Position numbers and translations under genes: made by a program | DNA from: JAHDHW01 sp963793295 | GTDB lineage: Bacteria > Bacteroidota > Bacteroidia > Chitinophagales > Saprospiraceae | DNA: 64,000 nt | Reading direction: 5' to 3' | Assembly: GCA_963793295.1 (NCBI GenBank) | Contig: CAWBZX010000023.1 | Location: 1-64,000 of the forward strand | The notes under the pieces: model-generated | The model's database searches: none | Told to the model about the DNA's origin: nothing | Seen by the model: only the letters and a program-made list of their open reading frames with translations | Shown here: piece by piece, positions 1 through 8,404 of the stretch | How positions within the stretch are numbered: position 1 is the stretch's first letter | How the letters are laid out: every line of letters begins with the position of its first letter

Positions 1-231
1 TTACTCGATCTGAAAAATCCTTCAAAAGTGCTTGCCCGTTCCAACAATCCACTAATGGAACCGACTGCTGATTACGAAAAAAGAGGCTTTTTCAGTAATG
101 TCGTTTTTAGTAACGGCCACATAGTCAACGGCGATGAGATTACTTTATATTATGGTGCTTCCGACGAGGTTATTTGTGGTGCAAGACTTTCCATTGAAAG
201 TATTTTATCGGGATTGAAGGTCATAAATTAA
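1..231 (+). CDS. GH130 family glycosidase/phosphorylase, C-terminal end (partial)
   Basis: The reading frame is open from base 1 to the TAA at 229-231, giving the last 76 residues of a protein whose start lies outside the window. The tail matches the end of the GH130 five-bladed propeller: an EPTADYEKRGFF stretch followed by LYYGASDEVICGA, which in this family closes the propeller next to the active site. GH130 members are beta-mannoside phosphorylases or beta-1,2-mannosidases. Subfamily and exact substrate cannot be read from the tail. It sits 98 bases ahead of an ABC sugar-binding lipoprotein on the same strand, with another GH130 gene downstream, so it is probably the first visible gene of one mannoside-use operon. 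The family call is secure; the substrate is inference. Confidence 0.85.
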   Translation, partial: LLDLKNPSKVLARSNNPLMEPTADYEKRGFFSNVVFSNGHIVNGDEITLYYGASDEVICGARLSIESILSGLKVIN

Positions 232-329
232 ATAATTTCGTCAACATTTTTTTACTTCAGGTAAACGGATTGATTAACTTGAAAACACATTTAAAATATC
301 GCGTTTATAGAAACAATTATTCGCTTTTG

Positions 330-1625
330 ATGAAAAAAAACCACTACTGGTTAATCCTGCTATTGTCAGTTTCTTTTTCCTGTAATCGCTCTGCGGGGGA
401 AAAGAATGGATTAATATTTTGGTCTTCCAATAATAACCGAGAAATAGATTTTACAACCAGATTTGCTGATAAGTGGAACGAAGAACACCCTGATCAAATA
501 GTCCGACACCAACCCATACCTGAAGGGCAATCCAGTGAAGAGGTTATCCTTGCCGCAGTAGTCGGAAATACTACTCCGGACATTTATGCTAATATGTGGC
601 AGGGAAGTGTCGAAATGTACGCAAAAGCAGGTGTGCTGGTCGCCCTGGATTCGTTGGAAGGATTTACGGAATTTATTACAGAAAGGTGCGGTCAGGAAAC
701 CGTTGAAGAAATCACTTCTTCCGACGGGCATATTTACCAAGTTCCTTGGAAAATAAATCCCATCATGACCATTTACAATAAAGCGCTAGCCGATAAATTG
801 GGTACTACGGAATTGCCCACCACCTATTCTGAATACCTTAGAGCAGGAGCGCAGGTAAAAAAAGACTTAGATAATGACGGATATATTGATCAATGGATCG
901 GATATACCGAGGTGAAAGTGATCTGGTACCAGCGATTTTTTAATTTTTATCCCTTATACCTTGCAGCATCACACGGGGGCTCCCTCGTAAAAGACAATAA
1001 AGCAGCTTTCAATAATGAATCCGCGGTAAACGTTTTTCGTTTTTTACAAAAATTATATGTCAATGATTATTTTTCCAAGGAGCGATTATCTGCAGGGCAA
1101 GACCGCTTTCTTTCTGAAAATTTTTTGACAAAATGGACAGGCCCTTGGGAAATTAACTATGTTGAAAAATTTAAGAAAAGAACAGACTTCGATTTCGATT
1201 TTTATCCGATGCAAGTTCCTGATGACCACACAGGTCCTATTTATACTTATGCAGATCCAAAAAACATTGTCATTTTCAATACCTGCAAAGATCCTCAGGC
1301 AGCTTGGAATTTTATAAAAACGATGATCGACCGCGAAGGGGACAAAGCATTTTTGGAAACTGCAGGTCAGCTGCCCAGGCGCCAGCATCTGGAAAAAGAT
1401 ACGCTGTTTACAGATTTTTTTATAAAAAATCCAAAGGTGCTGACTTTTGCAGAACAGGCAAATTATGTAAAAGGAATTGATAATTGCGAAGTCATTGTTG
1501 AGGTATTTGATATCATCTCACAGGAGTATGAAGCCTGTGTAATTTATAATAAAAAAACGCCTGAAAAAGCAATCGAGGATGCTGCCAGAGCAGTCAATGT
1601 TTTATTGGGAAATAATGAATTATGA
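330..1625 (+). CDS. ABC transporter sugar-binding lipoprotein (family 1 SBP)
   Basis: About 431 residues. I chose the ATG at 330 rather than the upstream in-frame ATG at 270, because it starts a clean lipoprotein signal: MKK, a hydrophobic run, then SFSC with Cys18 as the lipidated residue. The mature part has the typical order of extracellular solute-binding protein family 1 (MalE/UgpB-like), including LIFWSSNN near the start, NTTPDIYANMWQG and the TKWTGPWEI stretch. It should deliver an oligosaccharide to the two permeases that follow. Its stop overlaps the next start as ATGA (1622-1625), which indicates translational coupling. Binding-protein-dependent ABC sugar uptake is uncommon in Bacteroidota, which mostly use SusCD systems, so the locus may have been acquired. 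The ligand is not determined; GH130 neighbours suggest a mannoside. Confidence 0.88.
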   Translation: MKKNHYWLILLLSVSFSCNRSAGEKNGLIFWSSNNNREIDFTTRFADKWNEEHPDQIVRHQPIPEGQSSEEVILAAVVGNTTPDIYANMWQGSVEMYAKAGVLVALDSLEGFTEFITERCGQETVEEITSSDGHIYQVPWKINPIMTIYNKALADKLGTTELPTTYSEYLRAGAQVKKDLDNDGYIDQWIGYTEVKVIWYQRFFNFYPLYLAASHGGSLVKDNKAAFNNESAVNVFRFLQKLYVNDYFSKERLSAGQDRFLSENFLTKWTGPWEINYVEKFKKRTDFDFDFYPMQVPDDHTGPIYTYADPKNIVIFNTCKDPQAAWNFIKTMIDREGDKAFLETAGQLPRRQHLEKDTLFTDFFIKNPKVLTFAEQANYVKGIDNCEVIVEVFDIISQEYEACVIYNKKTPEKAIEDAARAVNVLLGNNEL

Positions 1626-2479
1626 AAAAAAATAAGTGGCTACCCTATCTGTTTGTATCTCCTTACCTGCTTCACTTTTTGGTGTTTGTCGCTTTTCCTG
1701 TCTTTTTTTCTTTGTTTTTAACTTTCCATAAATGGAACATTATTGCTCCTGTGGAATATGTTGGCACAGCTAACTATTCCCGGATGATTCATGATCGAAT
1801 GTTTTGGAAAGCTATTTATAATACTTTTAAATTTTTAATCATTCACATCCCTTTGCAATTAATATTCGCTCTTGCATTGGCGGAGTTTTTAAACCAAAAT
1901 ATTAAACTCAAGGGATTTTATCGGGCCGCTTTTTTCCTTCCTGTCATTGTTTCTGGAGTTGTTGTTACTATTCTTTGGCAACAACTTTTTGGCTTTGATA
2001 CCGGACTGATAAATCGCTTGCTCGTGATGCTGGGAGCTGGAAAAGTAGGTTGGCTCATTGATCCTGATATTGCAATGGGATCCATTGCGGTAATGGCCAC
2101 CTGGAAAAATGTCGGACTTTATGTTATTTTATTCCTGGTTGGGTTGCAAACAGTGCCTCCTTCTTATTATGAAGCCGCTGAAATAGAAGGGGCATCGCAC
2201 TGGCAAAAGTTTAGACATATCACTTTACCTCTGATCAATCCTACCATTTTTATGGTTGTCATTTTATCTACTATAGGTGGATTCTCTCTTTTTATTGAGC
2301 CTTATATCATGACTGGCGGAGGTCCGCTCAATAGTACGCTGTCTTCTGTGTTATACATTTACAAACAAGCCTTCCAATATTATCATATGGGCTACTCAGC
2401 AACGCTTGGGTTTTTCTTTGCTTTCTTAATATTACTGGTGGTCATGATTCAGAAAAAGTACATCGAAACCAAGGATTAA
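1622..2479 (+). CDS. ABC sugar transporter permease, MalF/UgpA type
   Basis: 285 residues, mostly hydrophobic, with about six predicted membrane spans, starting from an N-terminal segment of MKKNKWLPYLFVSPYLL type. The cytoplasmic EAA loop that docks the ATPase is visible near residue 183 (EAAEIEGASHWQKF, then TLPLINP). Length and motif fit the MalF-like half of a carbohydrate importer of the CUT1 group. It overlaps the binding protein gene by four bases and is followed after one base by the second permease, so the three are surely co-transcribed and co-translated. It forms the inner membrane channel together with the next gene product. Confidence 0.92.
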   Translation: MKKNKWLPYLFVSPYLLHFLVFVAFPVFFSLFLTFHKWNIIAPVEYVGTANYSRMIHDRMFWKAIYNTFKFLIIHIPLQLIFALALAEFLNQNIKLKGFYRAAFFLPVIVSGVVVTILWQQLFGFDTGLINRLLVMLGAGKVGWLIDPDIAMGSIAVMATWKNVGLYVILFLVGLQTVPPSYYEAAEIEGASHWQKFRHITLPLINPTIFMVVILSTIGGFSLFIEPYIMTGGGPLNSTLSSVLYIYKQAFQYYHMGYSATLGFFFAFLILLVVMIQKKYIETKD

Positions 2480-2480
2480 A

Positions 2481-3290
2481 ATGAAAAAAACACTGATATA
2501 TATCTTTTTGAGCCTTGCTGCGATTACCTTTTTGTATCCGTTCTACTGGATGATCGTAGCATCTTTATCTCCTGAAACCGAAATCGGAGGACTCTTGTTT
2601 TTGCCTTCCGCATTTACTTTTGATAGCTATATCCAGATGTTTTCAAAAATCCCCATTGGCCGAGCATTGGTGAATAGTATTTTCGTAGCCTTGCTGACCA
2701 CAGGAGGCGTTATTGTTTTTAGTTCAATGGTTGGCTATGCTTTGTCTCTGATGGAATTTAAAGGAAGAAACGTCATTTTTTATGTCATCATTTTTACCAT
2801 GACTTTACCTTTTCAGATCACCTTAATTCCGAATTATATCACCATGGTAAAGCTCAATCTGGTAGATACTTATGCAGCACTGGTTCTTCCTTTCCTTTTG
2901 AATTCTTTTGCCATTTTATTGTTCCGGCAGGCATTTATGTCGATTCCTCAAGCCTTGATAGATGCTGCCCGGGTGGATGGGTGTTCGGATTTTAGAATAT
3001 TGTTTCAGGTGTTATTTCCCAATATTATTCCGACGGTTGTAATCGTAGGTATCTTGACCTTTATGAATTCATGGAATGAAGTACTTTGGCCCTTAATTGT
3101 GATCAGAGAAGAATCACTGATGACGATGCCACAAATGGTAACCTTATTTTCAGTAGGCGGAAGAGCCGATGCCCAGCTTGGAGTAAAGTTGGCCTCAGCA
3201 GTGTTATTGGCCTTGCCGATTATGTTAGCTTATTCCTTTTTCCAAAAATATTTTATTCAAAGCATGGCCAGTTCCGGCTTAAAGGAATAA
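2481..3290 (+). CDS. ABC sugar transporter permease, MalG/UgpE type
   Basis: 269 residues with about six membrane spans. The EAA loop near residue 160 reads DAARVDGCSDFRILFQVLFP, with the conserved glycine. The N-terminus (MKKTLIYIFLSLAAITFLYPFYWM) and the ending IQSMASSGLKE are typical of MalG/UgpE proteins of CUT1 importers. It starts one base after the stop of the MalF-like gene and pairs with it. The ATPase is not adjacent but comes two genes later, after a GH130 enzyme and a lipoprotein, so transport and breakdown genes are interleaved in one operon. Confidence 0.92.
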   Translation: MKKTLIYIFLSLAAITFLYPFYWMIVASLSPETEIGGLLFLPSAFTFDSYIQMFSKIPIGRALVNSIFVALLTTGGVIVFSSMVGYALSLMEFKGRNVIFYVIIFTMTLPFQITLIPNYITMVKLNLVDTYAALVLPFLLNSFAILLFRQAFMSIPQALIDAARVDGCSDFRILFQVLFPNIIPTVVIVGILTFMNSWNEVLWPLIVIREESLMTMPQMVTLFSVGGRADAQLGVKLASAVLLALPIMLAYSFFQKYFIQSMASSGLKE

Positions 3291-3339
3291 CTGAATTATT
3301 TTCAAAAAGACAACACAAAAGACTGTAAAACAGCATATT

Positions 3340-4776
3340 ATGCAAATCAAGCGATCCGATATACGCATCAAAGCAGATGTCAAAAAAGTGATCCTCAATT
3401 ATTTGAATTTAGGAAAACCGGGTGCCTCGAAAAGAATTGCTGCACTTGTCAATCGAATTCTTGCGCTTAGTGAAGAAGAGGTGGACCGCCTTTATCGGGA
3501 TATTAAAAAAGAATTTGCTCATCGCCATTTGAAATTTGAATATTATTTAAAAGCACATTTTGAACGCATTCAAGCGGTGATTCCAAAAAATGCCGAATTA
3601 ACTAAAACCCGAAAATTACTACTAGGTGCTTATTTTACAAAAGAATATTCTATCAGGTCGGCAGCCTTGTTCAATCCGTCAATGGTGGCGCATCCGGATC
3701 AAAGTGGATTAGCGGCCGGAGAAAAAAGATTTATAATAAGCTTGCGTGCAGTTGGAGAAGGGCATATCTCTTCGATAGAATTTAGAAGTGGTATTGTGAA
3801 TGCAACGGGAAAAATAAAATTGGCGAATGAAACCGGTTTTGCTTCCTGCACGGTACCTGATGATTCCAAAATTTTTAATGCACAAAAAATTAAAAAGAGA
3901 ACAAGTGTCCTGGCAGATTTTGATCCTACTATTCTCGATGAATTGGGAAATACTTTTACCAAAAAGACCTATTTAAGTAATCCCCTAGCTGTTTTTTCTA
4001 CCTATGATAAAAGTACGCAAGATATCCTGGATAGTATCCTCGATACCAATTATGATATGGTGGCTCAACCTGATTCCGCTCTTTCAGAACGCATCATATT
4101 TCCCAGCGCAAAACAAGAATCAAATGGAATAGAGGATGTACGGTTTGTTGAATTTATTGAAAATGGAAAATTTACCTTTATCGGAACCTATACTGCTTAT
4201 GACGGACATCATATTTCTCCGCAGCTCATTATAACGGAAGATTTTGTGCGGTTCAAAATAAGAACGATGTATGGAAAAGCAGTCAACAATAAGGGGTTTG
4301 CCCTTTTTCCGGAAAAAATTAATGGACAGTTTGTAATGCTTGGTAGACAAGGTGGAGAAGATATTACCATCATGTACTCTGACGATTTGTTTGTATGGGA
4401 AAACCATCAACCTATAATGACACCTGAAACTCCCTGGGATTTTATCCAATTGGGCAACTGTGGCTCCCCCATCAAGACGGAAGATGGATGGTTGGTGATT
4501 ACTCATGCTGTCGGGCCAATACGCAAATATGTAATCAGTGCCATTTTATTAGACCTGGAAGATCCTTCAAAAATCATCAAAAAACTAAATCAGCCTTTAT
4601 TGTCTCCTAATGAGGAGGAACGGGAGGGTTATGTGCCGAATGTCGTTTATTCCTGTGGTTCGATGAAACATGAAAATCTATTAATTATCCCTTATGCGAT
4701 GTCTGATTCTGCTTCGACATTTGCTACGGTTGAGATTTCTGAATTACTAAATAATATGATTCCTTTCAAATCATGA
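3340..4776 (+). CDS. GH130 family beta-mannoside phosphorylase/hydrolase with N-terminal extension
   Basis: 478 residues. The first ~100 residues are helical and charged (AALVNRILALSEEEVDRLYR) and are an extension beyond the usual 300-390 residue GH130 core. The core begins near the FNPSMVAHPD stretch. It contains GIEDVRF near residue 262, matching the conserved GH130 motif with the proton-donor Asp, and TAYDGHH, DFIQLGNCGSPIKTEDGW and GYVPNVVYSCG in order, as expected for the propeller. GH130 enzymes split beta-mannosides using phosphate or water, and the long N-terminal arm is found in oligomeric or unclassified members. It lies between the permeases and the ATPase, so it probably acts in the cytoplasm on the imported sugar; no signal peptide is seen. 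The family is firm; subfamily and substrate are unknown. Confidence 0.85.
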   Translation: MQIKRSDIRIKADVKKVILNYLNLGKPGASKRIAALVNRILALSEEEVDRLYRDIKKEFAHRHLKFEYYLKAHFERIQAVIPKNAELTKTRKLLLGAYFTKEYSIRSAALFNPSMVAHPDQSGLAAGEKRFIISLRAVGEGHISSIEFRSGIVNATGKIKLANETGFASCTVPDDSKIFNAQKIKKRTSVLADFDPTILDELGNTFTKKTYLSNPLAVFSTYDKSTQDILDSILDTNYDMVAQPDSALSERIIFPSAKQESNGIEDVRFVEFIENGKFTFIGTYTAYDGHHISPQLIITEDFVRFKIRTMYGKAVNNKGFALFPEKINGQFVMLGRQGGEDITIMYSDDLFVWENHQPIMTPETPWDFIQLGNCGSPIKTEDGWLVITHAVGPIRKYVISAILLDLEDPSKIIKKLNQPLLSPNEEEREGYVPNVVYSCGSMKHENLLIIPYAMSDSASTFATVEISELLNNMIPFKS

Positions 4777-4795
4777 ATGCAGAAAAAATTAGGTG

Positions 4796-6067
4796 ATGAG
4801 TATAAAAAGTAAGTTTATTTTAAAGTCAGTTCTGTTGGTTTATGTCTTCATGACAATGTCCTGCAACAATACGAATAATGATAATCAATTAAACAAAGTG
4901 CCTGAAGAAAATGCCATCAACCTCCAACATTTTAATCATTTGTATAAAGAAGTCATTGTCAATGATGATACGATGGGAATCGTCCATATTTACAGTGAAT
5001 ACCCCGATTATGTCTATGCCATTGAACCTTCAGAAGGATTCACTTGTGTGGATGATGTAGCGAGGTCAGTAATCATGTTGACTGAATATTACAAGACCGG
5101 AGAGGACAGGGAAACAACCCTACGTAAGATAAAAATGCTGATCAAATTTATCTTGCATATGCAAAATGAAAATGGTTATTTCAATAATTTCCTTTGGAAT
5201 GATTTCACTATAAATACCACTTATAAAACTTCAGTAGCCGAATTAAACTGGTGGTCTTTGCGCGCTTTATGGGCGCTGGAAACAGCCCTTCCTCTGATTA
5301 GCTCAGATGTTGAATTATCTGCAAATATAAAATCTGCTATTTCAAAATTAGTAGCTAATATTAAAAGGGATTTAGAGACCCAAGAATTAACGGTAGACAT
5401 TGTGAATACCCTCGAAGTTCCTTCCTGGCTTCCACACAAACATGCTGCTGACCAGGCTGCTGTTTTGATTTTAGGTTTGCTTCCTTATCAGGAAAGAACA
5501 GGAGATCCTGAAGTTAAAAGTCTCATTGATGCCATGGCAAAAGGCATTATTCAAATGCAAAAAGGTAATGCTTCACATTATCCTTACGGCGTTTTTTTGA
5601 GTTGGGAAAACCTCTGGCATGCCTGGGGCAATAGTCAAGCTTATGCTTTACTGAAAGCCGGCCAGCAATTCAACAATGAGGATTATATAAAAAGTGCGCT
5701 GTTGGAAGTTGACTATTTTTATCCCTACCTTTTGAAAAATGGCTTTGCAGAAGCCTTTTGGGTGGAAAAAGATCAAAATCATTTTACTGAAACCAAAAGA
5801 AATGATTTCCCACAGATCGCCTATGGCATTCGGCCCATGGTCTGGGCAGCAACCGAAGCCTATGAGATAACAAACGATAAGGTTTACTTAGATTTGTCGG
5901 AAGACTTAAAATCCTGGTTTTTCGGAAATAACATTGCAAAAACAACGATGTATGATGAGACTACCGGAAGAGGGTTTGATGGAATTATATCTGGTGACGC
6001 GATTAATAAAAACTCAGGAGCGGAATCGACAATTGAATGTTTGCTGACCTTGTTAAAAACAAAATAA
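4796..6067 (+). CDS. Lipoprotein with predicted (alpha/alpha) helical barrel, six-hairpin-glycosidase-like
   Basis: 423 residues if read from the ATG at 4796; a GTG three bases earlier is also open. The N-terminus ends in MTMSC, a lipobox with Cys23. The mature protein is helix-rich with spaced aromatic and DDVAR motifs (GFTCVDDVARSV, AELNWWSLRALWALE, SWLPHKHAADQAA, WENLWHAWGNSQAYAL), the look of an alpha/alpha toroid as in six-hairpin glycosidases. No named family could be assigned. The same kind of domain, with a TIDDNAR motif, forms the C-terminal half of the decayed glycosyltransferase at 8405-9666. It lies between the GH130 and ATPase genes of the importer operon, so a periplasmic role in trimming or binding the substrate is reasonable inference. 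The catalytic residues are not proven. Confidence 0.7.
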   Translation: MSIKSKFILKSVLLVYVFMTMSCNNTNNDNQLNKVPEENAINLQHFNHLYKEVIVNDDTMGIVHIYSEYPDYVYAIEPSEGFTCVDDVARSVIMLTEYYKTGEDRETTLRKIKMLIKFILHMQNENGYFNNFLWNDFTINTTYKTSVAELNWWSLRALWALETALPLISSDVELSANIKSAISKLVANIKRDLETQELTVDIVNTLEVPSWLPHKHAADQAAVLILGLLPYQERTGDPEVKSLIDAMAKGIIQMQKGNASHYPYGVFLSWENLWHAWGNSQAYALLKAGQQFNNEDYIKSALLEVDYFYPYLLKNGFAEAFWVEKDQNHFTETKRNDFPQIAYGIRPMVWAATEAYEITNDKVYLDLSEDLKSWFFGNNIAKTTMYDETTGRGFDGIISGDAINKNSGAESTIECLLTLLKTK

Positions 6068-6068
6068 T

Positions 6069-7166
6069 ATGGCTGAAGTTAAATTAATAAATATCGGAAA
6101 AACCTATAAGGAAGGAACACAAGCGGTTAAAAACATCAGCTGTACTATTAACGACAAAGAGTTTGTTGTGCTGGTGGGACCATCAGGCTGTGGAAAATCC
6201 ACCACCTTGAGAATGATCGCAGGCCTTGAAGAAATCACGGAAGGAGAACTGTTCATCGGAAATGAAAAAGTCAACGACCTTGCACCAAGCAAAAGGCATA
6301 TCTCCATGGTTTTTCAAAACTATGCTTTATACCCGCACATGACTGCTTACGGAAATATGGCTTTTGGATTAAAAATAGCAAAAGTACCGAAACCTGAAAT
6401 CCATGAACTGGTGATGAAGGCAGCCGAAATTCTAAACATAGTGGATATTCTGGAAAAAAAACCGGGAAAAATGTCGGGTGGTCAACGTCAAAGAATTGCT
6501 ATTGGAAGAGCTATTGTTCGGCGCCCAAAAGTATTTCTTTTTGATGAGCCGCTGAGTAATCTGGATGCCAAGTTGCGCGGAAAAATGCGTATTGAATTAG
6601 CAAAATTGCACAAAAAACTCGATGCCACGATTATTTATGTAACCCATGACCAGGTGGAAGCCATGACGCTGGGTGACCGGATCGTCGTGATGAATAACGG
6701 AGAAATCATGCAAATGGCTTCTCCCATGGAGTTGTTTCTAAAGCCCGCCAACAAGTTTGTTGCGGAATTTATCGGTACCCCGCAAATGAATTTTTTTAGC
6801 GGAGAAATCCTTGAAGTTGACCAGAAACTGGTCTTTAAAAATGACCACCTTCAATTTGATATTTCAAATCTGAAGTTGCAAACACTTAAAAGAAATGTAG
6901 GAAAAAAAGCGGATTTGGGTATCCGCTCAGAGGACATCCATGCCCAAATTGGGGATTTAAAAAACTACGCAACCCTTAAAACTCACATCATTGCCATTGA
7001 ATTGTTAGGGAACGAAAAATTGATTTATTCAGAATATCAAGGAAAAGACATTGTTGCAAAATTCAGATCAGAATACGAAGTGGAGATCAATACAAAAGTT
7101 GATTTTTACATCAATCTGGATAAGGCTTATTTTTTTGAAAAAGAAACTGGGAACTGTATTTACTAA
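6069..7166 (+). CDS. ABC transporter ATPase, MalK/MsmX/UgpC type
   Basis: 365 residues. All nucleotide-binding elements are present: Walker A GPSGCGKST (37-45), Q-loop VFQNYALYPH (Gln83), signature MSGGQRQR (from 135), Walker B VFLFDEP (Asp159, Glu160), D-loop SNLD and H-loop VTHDQ (His193). The last ~130 residues form the TOBE/regulatory domain typical of carbohydrate importers of the CUT1 class. It starts one base after the lipoprotein stop and closes the operon, supplying ATP hydrolysis for the MalF/MalG-like permeases upstream. No regulator gene is seen next to it. Confidence 0.93.
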   Translation: MAEVKLINIGKTYKEGTQAVKNISCTINDKEFVVLVGPSGCGKSTTLRMIAGLEEITEGELFIGNEKVNDLAPSKRHISMVFQNYALYPHMTAYGNMAFGLKIAKVPKPEIHELVMKAAEILNIVDILEKKPGKMSGGQRQRIAIGRAIVRRPKVFLFDEPLSNLDAKLRGKMRIELAKLHKKLDATIIYVTHDQVEAMTLGDRIVVMNNGEIMQMASPMELFLKPANKFVAEFIGTPQMNFFSGEILEVDQKLVFKNDHLQFDISNLKLQTLKRNVGKKADLGIRSEDIHAQIGDLKNYATLKTHIIAIELLGNEKLIYSEYQGKDIVAKFRSEYEVEINTKVDFYINLDKAYFFEKETGNCIY

Positions 7167-7426
7167 CCTGGTTTTTTATGTGAGGAATACAGAAGATTTC
7201 TAAAAAAAAAGTTGAGGTACCCCTTCTAATACCAGCTCATCACATACTCAAATCTGTACATCTTCAAATAAAGTTGGATAAAAACGGAAAAAAATAAGAG
7301 ATAATTTTTACCCTTAAAAATTGCCAGATAAACCAATTGTTATTAAAACCTGTTTTTGAAATTCCATATTTAATTGTTAAAATTACACCCAATACTTAAA
7401 CAAAGCATACATGAGATACAACAGGA

Positions 7427-8329
7427 TTAAAACAAATCCTTCCAATTTTTGTAATCCTCTTTTCTATTTAAAAACCAAATGACAATGATTGAAACCAGTA
7501 GAAGTACTGGAATGTCAAACCATAGAAAGGATCGCACTATTTGAATGTCAGCAATCAGTGATCCTACTCCTAAAGGAATCAGCAAATCGAAAATATTGCT
7601 CCCCATCACATTGCCAATTGAAAGGTCAGGTTTTTTCTTCGAGACTGCATTGATCGAAATTGCCAGCTCCGGCAAACTTGTTCCCAATCCCAATAGTATT
7701 GCTCCTACAAAAGATTGTCTGACTCCCCAATTTTCTGTTATGTCCAATGCTTTGTTGATAGTCAACTCCGAACTGAAGGCTACGATGAATAAACCAACAA
7801 TGAGTATAATTATATTTAGAAAAATACCTTTGTGTAGTAAATCCGATTCTTTGACTTTTGCTTTCGCTCCCTTTTTTTCGCGATACAAATTGGTGACAAT
7901 ATAAATGATAAAAGAGATTATCAAGATCGCACCGTCGTTCCATGTCACTACTCCATCATACGCGACTAATATCAATAGCAGAACTGAGCCGATTAACTCC
8001 ATCGCAATAAAACGGATTTGGATTTTTCCTACTCTGAGATAATGAAAAATTGCTGTCATTCCAATCACAATACTAATTTGGCAGATTGAACTACCAATGG
8101 CATTTCCCACAATGATACCAGAGCTTTCAACCCCCTTTAAATTATTCAACGAGCCTTTTACAGAAACTGCCAGTTCTGGCAAGTCCGTACCAAATGCTAA
8201 AATTGTCATCCCGATAAACAGCTCAGACAAATGATATCTCGATGCAATATTGCTTGCCTCCTTTACTGTTAATTCAGTACCGATCCATAAACCCAAAACC
8301 CCAAACAGCAATAGGATAAAATCAATCAT
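7427..8329 (-). CDS. Calcium/sodium antiporter, CaCA family (YrbG-like)
   Basis: 300 residues, very hydrophobic, about ten membrane spans. The two alpha repeats of the Ca2+/cation antiporter superfamily are clear. The first has GTDLPELAVS and GNAIGSSICQ; the second has GTSLPELAIS and GNVMGSNIFDLL. These acidic and serine-containing loops form the ion path in YrbG and NCX proteins. It should exchange Ca2+ for Na+ or H+ across the inner membrane. It runs against the importer operon, and no partner gene is apparent. The start ATG at 8329 gives a normal first span. Confidence 0.92.
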   Translation of the reverse strand: MIDFILLLFGVLGLWIGTELTVKEASNIASRYHLSELFIGMTILAFGTDLPELAVSVKGSLNNLKGVESSGIIVGNAIGSSICQISIVIGMTAIFHYLRVGKIQIRFIAMELIGSVLLLILVAYDGVVTWNDGAILIISFIIYIVTNLYREKKGAKAKVKESDLLHKGIFLNIIILIVGLFIVAFSSELTINKALDITENWGVRQSFVGAILLGLGTSLPELAISINAVSKKKPDLSIGNVMGSNIFDLLIPLGVGSLIADIQIVRSFLWFDIPVLLLVSIIVIWFLNRKEDYKNWKDLF

Positions 8330-8404
8330 AATTGGTGGAGGGTTGAAAAATTAAAAATTGACTTGCCTTTGGCAGATCATTATCTCAATTCTGATGCAAA
8401 TTAG

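Noticed and set aside
3086..3328. 80-codon frame inside the MalG-like gene.
   Set aside because: An out-of-frame shadow of a well supported gene with no start signal or motif.
7153..7192. CTGTATT ... AATACAG inverted repeat at the end of the ABC operon, considered as terminator.
   Set aside because: Only 7 bp, AT-rich, with a long loop and no T-run.
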